Assembly (NCBI GenBank): GCA_902729315.2
Contig: LR746273.1
Coordinates: 2,164,001 to 2,228,000, forward strand
Length of the DNA: 64,000 nt
Source of the DNA: Spirodela intermedia
Taxonomy: Eukaryota > Streptophyta > Magnoliopsida > Alismatales > Araceae
Reading direction: 5' to 3'
The translations under genes and the position numbers were made by a program. The notes beneath the pieces are model-generated. The model saw nothing but the letters and a program-made list of their open reading frames with translations, had not been told where the DNA came from and searched no databases. Shown piece after piece: positions 21,876 to 33,435 of the stretch. The stretch's first letter is position 1, and each line of letters starts with the position of its first letter.

Positions 21876-23115
21876 CCCCTCACCCACCCCCCTCAACCCC
21901 CACACCCCGCCCTCACCAGCAGCAACCGGGTCAACTCTTCCCTTCGATCAAAAAGCGAAGCAAACAAGAACCAGAAAGCCGAGCTCCACCAAGATGAGGG
22001 ACAGCAATCATCAATCACAAAGACCAGCAGACGCAGCTGCTAATCATTCATCTCCGATCGATCACCTTCTCCGATTGCCAGCATCCACGTCGCTAGGGTT
22101 TACAGGAGGAAGAGGGGCGATGTCTAGACCGAGGGACAGCAGCGACCAGCGTTGAACTCCGCCGTCCTGCGAGGGGCGGAAGGCTCGGAGACCGCGTCCC
22201 GAAGGTCGCAGGACGAAACCTCGCCCCAGCTAAGCCTCTCCTACCTGTCGACGACTTCACCCGCCATGAAGCGACACTCTGCCACGTACCCAAACGGAAA
22301 GGAACAAAAAGAACGGAACTACGTGGACCATTTCCATTGGCCCACCCGCGACGTTGTTCACAAACAGGCGGATGACCGACTCTGACCGGATCAATTATGG
22401 GAAGATCCGGCCCGACCAGCCCGGCCCGACAATCCCGGCCCGGCCCGACCCGGATTAGAGCTAAGCAAGTGGGGGCCCATCGGGATGGACCCCAAAGCTC
22501 CGGATCGCCCCCATTAAAGATTCTCATGTGGCCATCCGACGATGATCCACGTGGTGGTCTCACCTTCCCCACCTCTCTCTCTCTGCCCCCAACCCCCCCC
22601 GCCCCACCTGACCCACTAAATGAGTGGGCTGCGGGATAAGTTATGGCCCAAAGCCCATCTTCCAGACTTTTACCAATTTTGGGCCTGGCATGCACAACCT
22701 CATATTCCCCAGCTCAATTAATGGTTACAAGATTTCTTGTATACGCGAATCATTTATGCAAAAGAGTTAATTTTCGACATATGATAGATGTTATTTCTAG
22801 GAGTATTTTGGGACGGCGATCGGACGGTTGAGCGGTGTCAGATGGGAAACTGGCTAGGTGGGTCTCATCTGACGGTCTGGACGGAACGGCTCGTCGTGGC
22901 CCACTCGTAGTAGGTCCACGTCGGACGCCACGGCGGGCATCTGGCTCTGGAATCCTCTAAATTGGAGTGATGCTGTGATGGTGGCGCTCCGGAGGGTGCG
23001 GAGTCCTGGCGGCGCCCGGGTTGGTGAGTTTATCGTCGTCGTCGTAGTCAGCCGCGAGGGTCCATAGCTCGGCCGGCGCGCCCGTGAATTGGCCTCTCAG
23101 AGATCTGCTCTTGGA
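21876..23115. promoter_or_regulatory. Shared upstream region of PAT14 (-) and CCS (+)
   Basis: The two ATGs face away from each other, 1,240 bp apart, so this is a candidate bidirectional promoter. It is GC-rich next to both genes. At 22406-22452 the sequence repeats CCCGGCCCGAC-like words several times, and a (CGT)n run lies at about 23026-23046 in the CCS leader. Open frames across 22093-22695 have no recognisable domain. An in-frame stop at 23065-23067 precedes the CCS start. I did not find a clear TATA box. Confidence 0.5.
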
Positions 23116-26100
23116 ATGGAGCCCGTGGGGTTGGAGCTGAAGACTTCTGGTCAGGTCAGTGCGTGTTTGCGTGTGGTGTCGATTCTGATTGGCGACCTAA
23201 AGCTAAATTGACGCGTCATACTTGTGTGATAGCTTCTTTCGTTCGAAGAGTAATTCTAGCTCCTGAAAACGTGTTCTGATATTTTTGTTTCCTTTTCTCT
23301 GGTCGCCAAACTACAGAAGGACGGTACACTGCCGAAGCTGCTGGTATGTTCCGACTATTCTGACTATTAATGCACACAAATTTGACCACGAGACACCGTT
23401 CCATTGTGCACGATGGCTTAAACTCTTTTCCCACGGGCATGTGTTAATTTTTTCTCTACTTCGTTGACACATCTGTTTTCATGGGGCTTGCTGCACAGAT
23501 GAATGATTACTAAATGATTCCCTCGGGGGTAATCTGACCTCTGCTTTCTTGAGGAGAAGATAATGCCATATTTCATAGTTTTTGTATGCTTGAATATTAT
23601 TCACACTTTCCTTTATCTTTGATGCGTTGATTATGTGAGAGGATTATGTGAGTTTTCTTTTTGTGTCTACAAGTGTCATTCTTTTATCCAAAATCTTTGA
23701 GACAAGTAGAAGAGTGCAAGTTCCAAATATATATGACACATATTAGGTAAAATATAAGAGAATTTGGGAGGAGTCATGAGTATACAAACACACGAATGTG
23801 CTCAGAATAATGTCCACACCATCATAAAATAGCTAAATTTTTAATGGCATAGATCATGGCCGCTGGGTTTTCAAAATATTTAGAAAATATGTGAGAAGTC
23901 TCTAGAACATTTGTGAGCTTATCGTTGTTGTCACCTTATTTATCTCGTGCTAAACTTTAACACTCATTTTCAACGAGAAACCTTGTAAATGGGCCTAAGT
24001 GGATGCTGCAAAAATGTCCAATGATATTTACTCGCTGCTTGCATATCATCTTCCATATGGACATTCTGTAAAAGATTAGCAAATTTACCAATTAATCCTT
24101 TTTATGCTTAACACTCTCTATGCCACGGAGGGAATTTTTTTATGGGATGAATTTTATTGATCTTAAAGACGCTAAGCACAGCTGAGGAAATAAGAATCTT
24201 AAATGAAGATCAGGTTTATGACCATACATGTTAGACCGATTATGTGAAAATAAAGTGTGTTGAAATATACCTGATAGAAAAGAAATCATCCATCTTCGTC
24301 ATAGAATCCTATGGAAAGGGTAATATTTTGGAAAGAACGGTTTCCAATAATACTTATAGAATAATGGTCTGTTTCTGGTTCATTTTTGTCTGATGATGTC
24401 TTAGGATGAATGCCACAACCCTCGCTGGAAGGTGATTTCAACCCACAGCGAGGGATTTCGTGCAAAAGTCCATGAAATGATATGCAGACGCAATAATATA
24501 TCGGCAAGATATCTTAGTGCATGTACTCTGCCTTTGTAATATATTCGCTGTTCATCTTTAAGAATACCTTTTCACACCTTTATGCATTTAAACCTTAGTT
24601 TAGTGAGTTTGGTGACAGGAGTGAATTTAAAATAATATTTGGAATTCCTCTTTTTAGAAATGATATTTAAATATTCTTTTCAAGGTAGTCACAAGAAAAT
24701 AAAAGCTCAGTAATGGTCTTTTTACTGGTTTTATGGTTAATTTAGGTGATATTGTATTTTTTCTTGTTATGACGGTTAACAGTCTTGAAAAAGACTACTA
24801 AGAGACCTCCGAATGTTTCTTAAATTTGCCTTATAAAATGAAAATTTTCCGGCCCTTATTGTGTGTGCTTTGAGGAAGAAAGATGTGAAGCTTTTATCAC
24901 TTTTTTTTAAAATGAGAGTGTACTTCCACACTATTATACAGTGTTATCCTGATAGAGAAACTTGTTCATTTTTTCTGAATTTGGTGTTTATCTTCAGACC
25001 GAATTTATGGTGGATATCAAATGTGAAGGTTGTGTTTCATCGGTAAAGAACAAACTACTGAATCTTGAGGGTAGGTTGTTTTATTACGGCCAACATCATT
25101 TGTGTCTAATTCCTTTTGTGTGAGCGGTGTCTCATACAAATACCGTTTTCCCATGTCCATCAGAGGTGTTTAGTTCTAAAATTATTTGTGCATGCAGGAG
25201 TTAAGAAGGTTGACGTGGACCTGAATAACCAAGTTGTTAGAGTCCTTGGTTCTTCGTCTGTGAAGGCCATGCTTGATGGTATGGAACAGACTGGCCGAAG
25301 GGCGAGACTGATTGGCCAAGGGATTCCTGAAGGTCCTGTTCACTCCCCAGATTTGGCATATTATTGTTTAACATTCAACTTCGATATAGCTTTTTTCTTT
25401 CTTGACTGATTTTATGCTCCTGTTTTTCAAATCCATGATTGAGCTTCTTTCTTTTATTCTTAGTCATGACCTATCAGCTTAAATAAATTTTGTTTACCTG
25501 TTGCACTGGAAGAAAGTAATGCATTTACCACCGGAAATTAAATTATTGGACGGCATAAGATGTGAAAGGTTATCTTGCAGTTTGAATATGGATCTGTTGT
25601 TTTTATCGATAACTATCATTCTCCTCGAGTATCCTTAACCATCTTAATGCGTATCCTTGTATAACCCAAGATATATATATATATATATATATATTTAATG
25701 TAGATGGTATCATGCATCATTCTCATAAGTATTTGAAGAGATATTAAATTATATGTATAGCCGGCTCTTAAATACAGAGAAAAACCCGACATGTGTATGA
25801 TATTCAGTCTCTATATCCACAATAATTAGGAAGATAATCTGAAAGCTAACTTGTCTCTTTCCATTTTCATAGTTTATCTTTAACATCCATGGTGAGCATT
25901 TTGTTACCTCTGTAAATAGGGAGAGAAGATCTTCCAAGCTGTCCGATCAGTTCATCCTGATTATTTCCTTCGGATCTTCAACAGTAACGGATAATGCTAC
26001 ATTTCTAAGCTTCTTATCTTCAGGTCGGGTTTATTTAATCGATAAATCCATCTAATAAAACAGATCATGTGTAAGAATAATGTGTATAAAGAAGTATATG

Positions 26101-27958
26101 TCTAACTTTTGTGGAAATATAATAGATTGGAAGAGGAGATCTGCAATGGGATAGAACGGGAAGAATACAGATGAAGGGAAGCCAGTAATGGGGCCAAGGG
26201 ATTCTGTACGCTTTATATTTTTGTCTTTCTGGATATATTATTGGTTGAAATTTGGGGAAACCACACCCAATTATATTTTGCTTATATGAGCTACTTTTTT
26301 AAAAAAACAGACATTGAGCCAACTGTGATAATTTCTCTCTTTATTCCTGATTCTCCTATATCTTGTTTCCTATATTTAAGCTCCCTGCTATTCTCACTCA
26401 TATGCTCTTTTTCTGACTTATGACAAACGAAGAACATGAATGAACAGTTCATTTCTGAAAATATGTATTGTGGTATCACTGTTATTGGTGTTTGATCTCC
26501 CATCTTTGTTATAAATTAACTTGAACTTTATAATGGATTAAAGTAGTGGGATTATCATATCATTGGTTTCAATTCATGATTTTCGTAAATTGGATTAGAA
26601 TCACAGTGTAGTGTGGGCTCTAATGATGAGTTTGTTTACTTTTGAAAAAGATTGTTCTGTGGCTGCTGTATCATGGGATTCTGGTATTTGGTAGTTTTGA
26701 TGCATATGTTGAATTGATCACCTTTTTAGTGAAAGGTATATAAGGTGATTGTGTGCGGGTTGGACTGCTACTCCTCTGATCACTGGCTGCTATGTGACGA
26801 AAGAGATGATGAAGTGTGAAGTCGGAGAACATGATTGAGAAGAAGATGTTAGCAAGATGTGGCGTGGTACAGGAGATGAAAATTAAGAAGGATCCCTGAT
26901 GCATTTAAGAGTAATGAAAAGCAAAATAAAGAGTTAAACGACAAAAAAATGGGGACAGCAACACAGAGGGAATAAATAAGTGTTATGATTTTATTGGGAG
27001 TGAAAATAATCAAGAAGTGCCCTGACTCTCCTAATTGGCCGTCACGAATGTGGTTTGAAGGGTGGGATCCAATCCCTAAAACAATAGAGATAGTACTTAT
27101 ATGATGATTAAATTCGAAACAAAGGTCACATTGGCTCCCTTTAGAGAGAGAAAAAAAGCCTACTTTTCTAACCTTTTCTTGATATACCTTCGAACATTCT
27201 CATTTTACCCCGGTTGGTCGATTATTTCTGTTCTCATTTACCGTATGAATACTAATATATCCTTGGCTTCTGCTTTCTCTGTATGGTGTATATAAGCTAG
27301 CATGTCGTTGCCCCACAGATTTCCAGATTTCAGCCGCTGTGGCCGAATTCAAGGGCCCAGTTGTCTTCGGGATCGTTCGATTGGTTCAAGTTAACATGGA
27401 ACTGGCCAGGATCGAGGCGAGCTTCAGTGGCCTTACACCCGGCAAGCACGGATGGGCAATAAATGAGTTTGGCGATCTGACCAGAGGAGTTGCCAGCACG
27501 GGAAAAGTATTCAATCCTGGAGACCAAGCAACTTCCGAAGAGGTTTGGAGAAGACATTCTGATACCATCCTTCTGATAGCATCTTCTGGTTCCTTTTAAC
27601 TGCCATGACTGTTTCGGTTCTCGATCTGCCCAGTTGATTAGAATGTGTTCCGATCGAGATTCTTGTAAATTTTGAGGAAATAAACAATAGTCATAGGGTT
27701 GTCTGATGCTGGCTTGCGCAGCCACTTGGTGACCTGGGAACACTGGACGCTGACGGAAATGGTGAAGCGCAATTCTCAAGCTCTAAGAGGACGCTCCGTG
27801 TCGCCGACCTGATCGGCCGTTCTATCGCCGTGTACGAAACGGAGGGCAAGTCCAGCACCGGCGTCGCGGCGGCGGTCATCGCGAGGAGCGCCGGCGTCGG
27901 CGAGAACTACAAGAAGCTGTGTACCTGCGACGGGCTCACCATTTGGGAGTCGAGGTGA
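23116..27958 (+). CDS. CCS: Copper chaperone for Cu/Zn superoxide dismutase
   Basis: Exons 23116-23154, 23317-23343, 24998-25070, 25198-25332, 27319-27542 and 27722-27958 join to 244 residues. The protein delivers copper to Cu/Zn-SOD and helps form its disulfide. Domain I is an HMA/Atx1-like fold with the CEGC copper-binding motif at 31-34. Domain II is SOD-like (VAEFKGPVVFGIVRL, GLTPGKHGWAINEFGDLT, PLGDLGTLDADGNGEA, AVIARSAGVGENYKKL). Domain III has the CxC motif (CTC, 233-235) needed to activate SOD. The plant counterpart At1g12520 has a longer N-terminus that can target plastids. Here the reading frame is closed by a stop at 23065, so the form predicted from this sequence looks cytosolic. 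Introns 2 and 4 are long (about 1.65 and 2.0 kb) and AT-rich, with a (TA)n tract near 25671-25695 in intron 4. Confidence 0.94.
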
Positions 27959-28191
27959 TGCTCCTCCTGCCCCCGCCTTAGCCGGGCCTGCTGCGTCCTC
28001 TGCGGTGATCGACGTCGCTACCTTCTTCTCTTGTCGATTATTTTTTCCAAACCTAATCTTCTCTCTCTCTCTCTGAACCACGAAGTGAGATGGAACTACT
28101 AAGAAGAGATTGTTGCACTCTAAACGCGAATGGAAAGATCGCTAGATCCTACTCCAAGCACCGGTTATTAGTTCGAGCTTGGGAATACAAA

Positions 28192-28240
<49 letters not shown>

Positions 28241-28280
28241 GGGGGGGGACAGAGCACCCTGGCGCGGCGGCGGCTCCGGC
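27959..28280. other. Short gap between convergent CCS and SBT1.3, with (GA)n-G19
   Basis: Only 322 bp separate the CCS stop (+) and the SBT1.3 stop (-), so the two 3' UTRs must be short or overlap. A pure (GA)n run of about 36 bases at 28194-28230 leads directly into a run of about 19 G residues ending at 28248. On the SBT1.3 transcript this would read as C19 followed by (TC)n within about 30-90 bases after the stop codon. Confidence 0.8.
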
Positions 28281-30617
28281 CTACGCCGGCGAAAGGTACG
28301 TGATCACCACCGCGGTCCTGACCGAGTGGGTGCCGTCCTCCCAGGTGAGAGCTCCGAACTCCGGCGCCGGCTGGCGGGCCTTCTTGACGAAAGTCACCTT
28401 GTACTGCAGCTTCTGGCCTTTCTGGGTGAAATGCAGCATGCTCGGCTCGACCACCAAGGTGGCGCCGCTGAACGGAGAAACGGTCACGCGGTACGTCGAG
28501 ACCGGAGCTCCGACGTTGGTGACCGTCCGGTGGATCGTCTGCCGCGGCGCTGACGACAGCAGGGCCGAGATGGCCGGGTAGTTGAGGTCCCCGGCGGAGC
28601 CCGGCGGAGCCCGGCAGGCCTGGCCGGCGGACTTGGTGAAGACCCTCATCTGCGGTGGCGTGAGCTTCTGCGTGCATAGGAAGTCGATGTAATCCTGCCG
28701 GCTAATGTCGTAGACGAGGCCCGGGTCGAGCGCCTTGGACGGGTCGATGTGGCCGGCGCCGTGGGCGTAGTGGTTAGACTCCCCGCCCGTTGCGGCGTCC
28801 CTCAGGGGCCGCCGGGTATTGTCCCGGACGTAGGCGGTGGTCATCAGGGCGGACTTGATCGCCGCCGGGCTCCAGTCCGGGTGGCGCGCCTTGAGCAGGG
28901 CGGCGACTCCGGCGACGTGCGGGCACGACATGGAGGTGCCGGAGAGGATGTTGAAGCCTACCCGCCGGCGGTCGACGGGGAGGCTCGATGGGCTGATAGC
29001 GTCGCTCCACGCCGCGAGGATGTTCACGCCTGGGGCGATCAGGTCCGGCTTGAGGACCTCCAGGGTGAGGAAGTTGGGCCCCCGGGATGAGAACGCGGCC
29101 ACCACCGGCGACGGCCGGATGCCCAGCCTCGTCCCTGAGAAGGTCAGGGTGGCGGAAGCGCGATGGTCGGCCTTCGCGTACCGCTTGATGGCCGCCCCCT
29201 CGGCCTCCCCCACCGCCACCGCCGGGAGAAGGTGGCTGTCCGCCACCAGCTCTTCACCGTTGGCGGCGGTGTTGGCAAGGATCATCCCCACCCCGCCGGC
29301 CTGCTTCACTACCTGCCCCTTCTGCACCCGCGCGGTGATACCTCGCTCGCAGAGGACGATCTTCCCGGCGACCAGGTGCGGGTCCAGGGCTCCGTCCAGG
29401 CAGAGGGCCTTGGGGTCGGCGGCGCTGCTGGCGTTGCCGCCTAGGTAGATGAGGGGGTACTGCTTCTGCCCCGACAGGTAGCGGCGGCCCCTGTAAAGGG
29501 AGACGCCGGAGATGTTCCCCCCGTCGCCGAGCTTCACCGAGGCAGGGAAGTCCCTGTCCATGGAGCTCGCCCCCACGGTGGCTATCCACGGGGCCACGTT
29601 GGTGAGGCTGCTCGGATCCGGCCCGGAGTTCCCCGCCGAGCAGGCGACGAAGACCCCCTTCTCCATGGCGCCGAATGCCGCCACCGAGAGGCTGTCCCGG
29701 TGGTACGACGACACCCCCCCGCCGAGCGAGATGGACACGACGTCCACCCCGTCGGCCACGGCCCTATCCACCGCCGACAGTATGTCGGAGCTGAAGCACC
29801 CGCCGGCCCAGCAGACCTTGTAGACGGCCAACCTCGCCCCCGGCGCCATCCCTCGGGCAGTCCCCTCGGCGTAGCCCATGAAATTCGCACCGGGCACGGC
29901 GGAGCCCGCCGCGGTGGCTGCCGTGTGCGTGCCGTGCCCGTCCTGATCCCGCACTGACTTCTCCTTGGCGTCGAGTGCGCCGGTGGAGGCCTCATAGCCC
30001 CGGTAGAAGATCCGGGCGCCGATGATCTTCCTGTTGCAGCTGCTCCTCTTGAAGTCCTCCGCCGTCTCGCAGGCGCCCTTCCACCGCTCCGGCACCGGCC
30101 CCATGCCGCTGTCGCTAAAGCTGGGGCTCTCCGGCCATATCCCGGTGTCGAGCACCCCGACGATGACGTCGTGGCTGGCGATGGCGTTCGACCAGATGCC
30201 GACGAAGGCCTGCGACTGCAGCCCGAGGAAGCCGGGGCTCCGCGTCGTGTGCAGCTCGTAGACGTTCTCCGGGTACACGGCCACCACCCCGGCTTGGTCC
30301 CCCAGCTGAGCGGCCTCCACCTCACTCAGCCGCGCAGCGAAGCCGTGGAAGGCCGTGTCGTAACTGTAGACGATCCTCCCCGCCGCGTCCTCGACGTCGC
30401 CGCCGCCATCGCCCTCCGCACGGGCCTCCGCTGCCACCGACCGCACCGTGGAGACGTACCACTCGAGATGCTGCGCGAAGGCGTCGGGCTTCTCCGACGG
30501 GGACATTTGAACTATGTACGTGCCCAGCTGGGCTCCCCTGCACGTACCCACCCCCGCCAAGCACACCGCCAGCCACAGGAAGAGCCATGGCCGCTCCTCA
30601 GATCTAGCAGCAGCCAT
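28281..30617 (-). CDS. SBT1.3: Subtilisin-like serine protease SBT1.3 (S8 family)
   Basis: A single uninterrupted frame of 778 residues on the minus strand, of usual length for plant SBT1 proteases. An in-frame extension upstream starts at TTG, so the first ATG at 30617 is used. The order is: signal peptide (WLFLWLAVCLAGVG, residues 11-24), I9 propeptide ending near the TTRSPGFLGL processing site (about 124), and catalytic domain with Asp157 (VLDTGIWPE), His228 (DGHGTH), oxyanion Asn330 (SAGNSG) and Ser562 (GTSMSCPH). There is a PA insert at about 365-490 and a C-terminal Fn-III-like domain (TVTNVG). All catalytic residues are intact. Near-identical blocks (NRKIIGARIFYRGYEA, DILSAVDRAVADGV) tie it to Arabidopsis SBT1.3 (At5g51750). 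It should be secreted and act on apoplastic peptides or wall proteins; substrates are not known from sequence. Confidence 0.95.
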   Translation of the reverse strand: MAAARSEERPWLFLWLAVCLAGVGTCRGAQLGTYIVQMSPSEKPDAFAQHLEWYVSTVRSVAAEARAEGDGGGDVEDAAGRIVYSYDTAFHGFAARLSEVEAAQLGDQAGVVAVYPENVYELHTTRSPGFLGLQSQAFVGIWSNAIASHDVIVGVLDTGIWPESPSFSDSGMGPVPERWKGACETAEDFKRSSCNRKIIGARIFYRGYEASTGALDAKEKSVRDQDGHGTHTAATAAGSAVPGANFMGYAEGTARGMAPGARLAVYKVCWAGGCFSSDILSAVDRAVADGVDVVSISLGGGVSSYHRDSLSVAAFGAMEKGVFVACSAGNSGPDPSSLTNVAPWIATVGASSMDRDFPASVKLGDGGNISGVSLYRGRRYLSGQKQYPLIYLGGNASSAADPKALCLDGALDPHLVAGKIVLCERGITARVQKGQVVKQAGGVGMILANTAANGEELVADSHLLPAVAVGEAEGAAIKRYAKADHRASATLTFSGTRLGIRPSPVVAAFSSRGPNFLTLEVLKPDLIAPGVNILAAWSDAISPSSLPVDRRRVGFNILSGTSMSCPHVAGVAALLKARHPDWSPAAIKSALMTTAYVRDNTRRPLRDAATGGESNHYAHGAGHIDPSKALDPGLVYDISRQDYIDFLCTQKLTPPQMRVFTKSAGQACRAPPGSAGDLNYPAISALLSSAPRQTIHRTVTNVGAPVSTYRVTVSPFSGATLVVEPSMLHFTQKGQKLQYKVTFVKKARQPAPEFGALTWEDGTHSVRTAVVITYLSPA

Positions 30618-31752
30618 GGCCACGACGAACAAGCCCAGAGTAGAAACACAAAAGGGACGAATGCCTTAAGAAGGAGAACGGCTAGGAGGAGGGGGCGGGA
30701 GCGGCGCGGCGGTGGGAGCACTTAGTACTGCGGAGTCCGCTGTGAAAATTGAAGTCGCTCTTGAGGCGGCGGCGGTGCCGGTCGGCGACCTTCGCGCGCA
30801 GTAAAGGTGGTAGTTGCCCCTCAATCAATGTAGCCGTGAGAGAACTGAGTGCACGCCAGCGGCCCACCCACCGTCCTCTGTAGGACGCTGCGTTTTCCAG
30901 AGCATTGATCACCGTCGCCGCCGGGGAGAACCTCCGAGCTCGGCAGGGCCACCGTGCCCGGATCCTCCAATTGCCCGCGTGCCCCCTGCGAGCGAGCGCC
31001 GCCGGTCTCCTCGACGTAGATCGGTCTCTACAGTGGTCTTCGGGTCAACTCGGGCAACGTCCGGCGGACATCAATGTGACAACGATCGGACTTCGACAGC
31101 GATCTCTGAGCGTGCCTTGTCCCCGTCACGTCGGCGCGGCCACGCCGAGGGAAACTCTTTGCGGATAAACCCACAAAGATCGTGCACTGCCCTCGGATTC
31201 TGCATGCAATCCCCTCACGGGGCGCGTCAACGTCAAGTCGCATGATGCTACCAACACCCTCAGTAAATGTTCCCGTTTAGGAATAGGGAGGGCAGTGAGG
31301 AGGATAAGGACGGAGCCCAGAGTTGCGACTCCTGCCCACATTAAAAAGCTTCAACTTTAATGCGGAGACGATTAAAGTCGATAGTTTCATTGATTCACAT
31401 CCTCCAATGAGAATGGAATGCCCATGGTGGTCCTCATGCCCATTCACCTCCGGGGTGCTGCCGCCATCTCCACCGTTTACGCCGCTGTCTAGCCAGCCTG
31501 TTAATCCTCGATAAGTAGAGGAACAGCAACTCCGGGACTTCGCTCGTCTATCGTTGCTCCCCCGGGAGACTCATGGTGGTAGTCAGCGATGGCTAGAAAA
31601 GCAAGAAGAGCCACCGACTGGCAACCAATACGTCAGCTTCTTCGTCGTGCACATGAGCTTATTCGTTCTCCCGTCGTGCCGTCTAGAGAGAGAGAGATAG
31701 AAAGGCAGAGATAGGCTACATTCGATTGTCTTGAGCGTTGTGAGAACCCGCG
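30618..31752. promoter_or_regulatory. Shared upstream region of SBT1.3 (-) and PPR gene (+)
   Basis: The two starts diverge across 1,135 bp of GC-rich sequence. Short open frames exist on both strands but none has a recognisable domain. A GA run lies at about 31685-31698, shortly before the PPR start. No clear TATA box was seen. Confidence 0.4.
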
Positions 31753-33435
31753 ATGAGCAGACAGTCTGGACTGGCTGTGTCCCGGTCCTGTGATGAATCG
31801 GACGGCGATCCTGAGCGGATGCGTAGCCGCAGCGCGCAGCCGACTGGCCTCGCCTCCCCTCCGCCGCCGGGAACAGGGGACCCTTCCTCCTCCAACTCCC
31901 CTGAAGACAGCAACTCGAGAGAGCAGAACCTGATCTCGCTCTTCAGGTCCTGCTCCTCTATGGCCGATCTGAAACAGATACACGCGCAGATCATCCGGGC
32001 GGGCCTCGACCAGCACGTCTTCGTAGTGGGCAGGATCATCTCCTTCTGCTCCGTCTCCGAAGTGGGATCTATTGCCTACGCGGCGGAGGTGTTCGAACGC
32101 ATGGAGCGCCCCGACGGCTTCCTCTGGAACACCATTATCAGGGGATTGGGAAGAACGGGGAACCTCCGGGAGGCTTTTCTCTGCTACCGGCGCATGCGGG
32201 AGGATGGGAAGGCCGCCGACAACTTCACCTTCTCATTCCTGCTCAAGACGTGCGCGCAGACGGAGTCCGCCGGGCTGGGCAAGCAGGTCCATGGCTGCGC
32301 GGTGAAGGAGGGCTTGGACTCCCACCCACATGTCAGGAACACCCTCATCCACATGTACGCCATGTCCAGGGAAGTGAGTGTCGCCCGCTCCCTACTCGAG
32401 GAAATGCTCGACAAGAATCTGGTCGCCTAGAATACCATCATCGGCGGCTACGTCCACTCGGGGGAGCCGAAGGTAACTCTAGGCGTGCTCCTGGAGATGC
32501 AGAGATGCGGGTTCCCCCCCGACGAGGCAACCCTGGTGGTCGTCCTCTCGGCGTGCTCTGAGCTCGGCGCTCTGGACTTCGGAAGGTGGGTGCACTCGCT
32601 CATCGACGGCTCTGGGCTCGAGCGGCTCATCGCGATCTGCAACTCTCTGATCGACATGTACGCCAAGTGTGGCGAGATCAGTTGCGCACGCGAGCTGTTC
32701 GCGGGAATGGCGGAGAAGAACGTCGTCTCCTGGAACTCCATGATCCTGGGGCTCGCCGCGCACGGCTCCGCGGCGGAGGCGCTGGACCTCTTCGCCGCCA
32801 TGCAGCACCCGCGGGCATGCGCGGAGCCCAACGCCGTCACCTTCCTCGGTGTGCTCTGCGCCTGTAGCCGCGCGGGCCTGGTGGAGCAGGGGAGGAGGCT
32901 CTTCGACAGCATGACCAACCACCACCGCATCGCCCCCACCATCCAGCATTACGGCTGCATGGCCGACCTGCTCGCGCGGGCCGGGCTGATGCGGGAGGCG
33001 TACAAGCTGGTAGTCGCCATGCCCATAGAGCCCAACGCGGTGGTGTGGAGGACCCTGCTCGCCGCGTGCCGAGTCCACGGGGATCTCAAGCCCGGCGAGC
33101 GCATCCGCTGGCACCTCCTCGATTGGGACCCCGACCACAGCGGCGATTATGTGCTACTGTCGCACATGTACGCCGGCGCCGGCGGGTGGGAGGAGGCGCC
33201 GAAGGTCAGGGAGTCCATGGAAGGGAGGGGAGTCGAGAAGCCGGCGCCTGGGACGGCCTGGTCTGCTTCCGAGCCGCTGGTCAACCTTCGCTCGTTTTCA
33301 TGGTTGCGCGCAGGGGACCAGTATTCCAGGGAGGATTTTAACGGGCCCGAAGAAAATGGGCCTCCACTTGATGAGCCCGCTGCAATGGCCTATCCGATAG
33401 CAGCTCGGAATATTTATCGGCGGCCCATTAGGTAG
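31753..33435 (+). pseudogene. PLS-class PPR protein gene with one in-frame TAG
   Basis: Codons from 31753 to 33435 stay in one frame (560 codons before the final stop) apart from a TAG at 32428-32430. The protein is an intronless E-type PLS pentatricopeptide repeat protein, a class that binds organellar RNA in C-to-U editing or processing. Visible repeats include LKQIHAQIIRAGL, LWNTIIRGLGRTGN, VRNTLIHMYAMSREV, ICNSLIDMYAKCGEI, VSWNSMILGLAAHG and VTFLGVLCACSRAGLVE, followed by E-motif sequence (YGCMADLLARAGLMREA, VWRTLLAACRVHG). At the stop, the context DKNLVA-stop-NTIIGGYV clearly replaces a tryptophan (usual DLVSWNTMI), so TGG became TAG by one change. The C-terminus after GRGVEKPAPGTAW no longer looks like an E+ region and no DYW domain follows. 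It is either a recent pseudogene or a sequencing error. Confidence 0.8.

Noticed and set aside
22093-22695. 200-codon minus-strand frame upstream of PAT14
   Set aside because: No domain and low-complexity composition; it covers the divergent promoter and has no supporting splice structure.
28837-30725. Plus-strand frames of 85-203 codons opposite the subtilase
   Set aside because: Shadows of the GC-rich subtilase coding strand.
32428-32430. The TAG in the PPR gene as a programmed readthrough or edited codon
   Set aside because: Nuclear mRNAs are not known to be edited this way, and no readthrough context was evident; a nonsense mutation or sequencing error is simpler.
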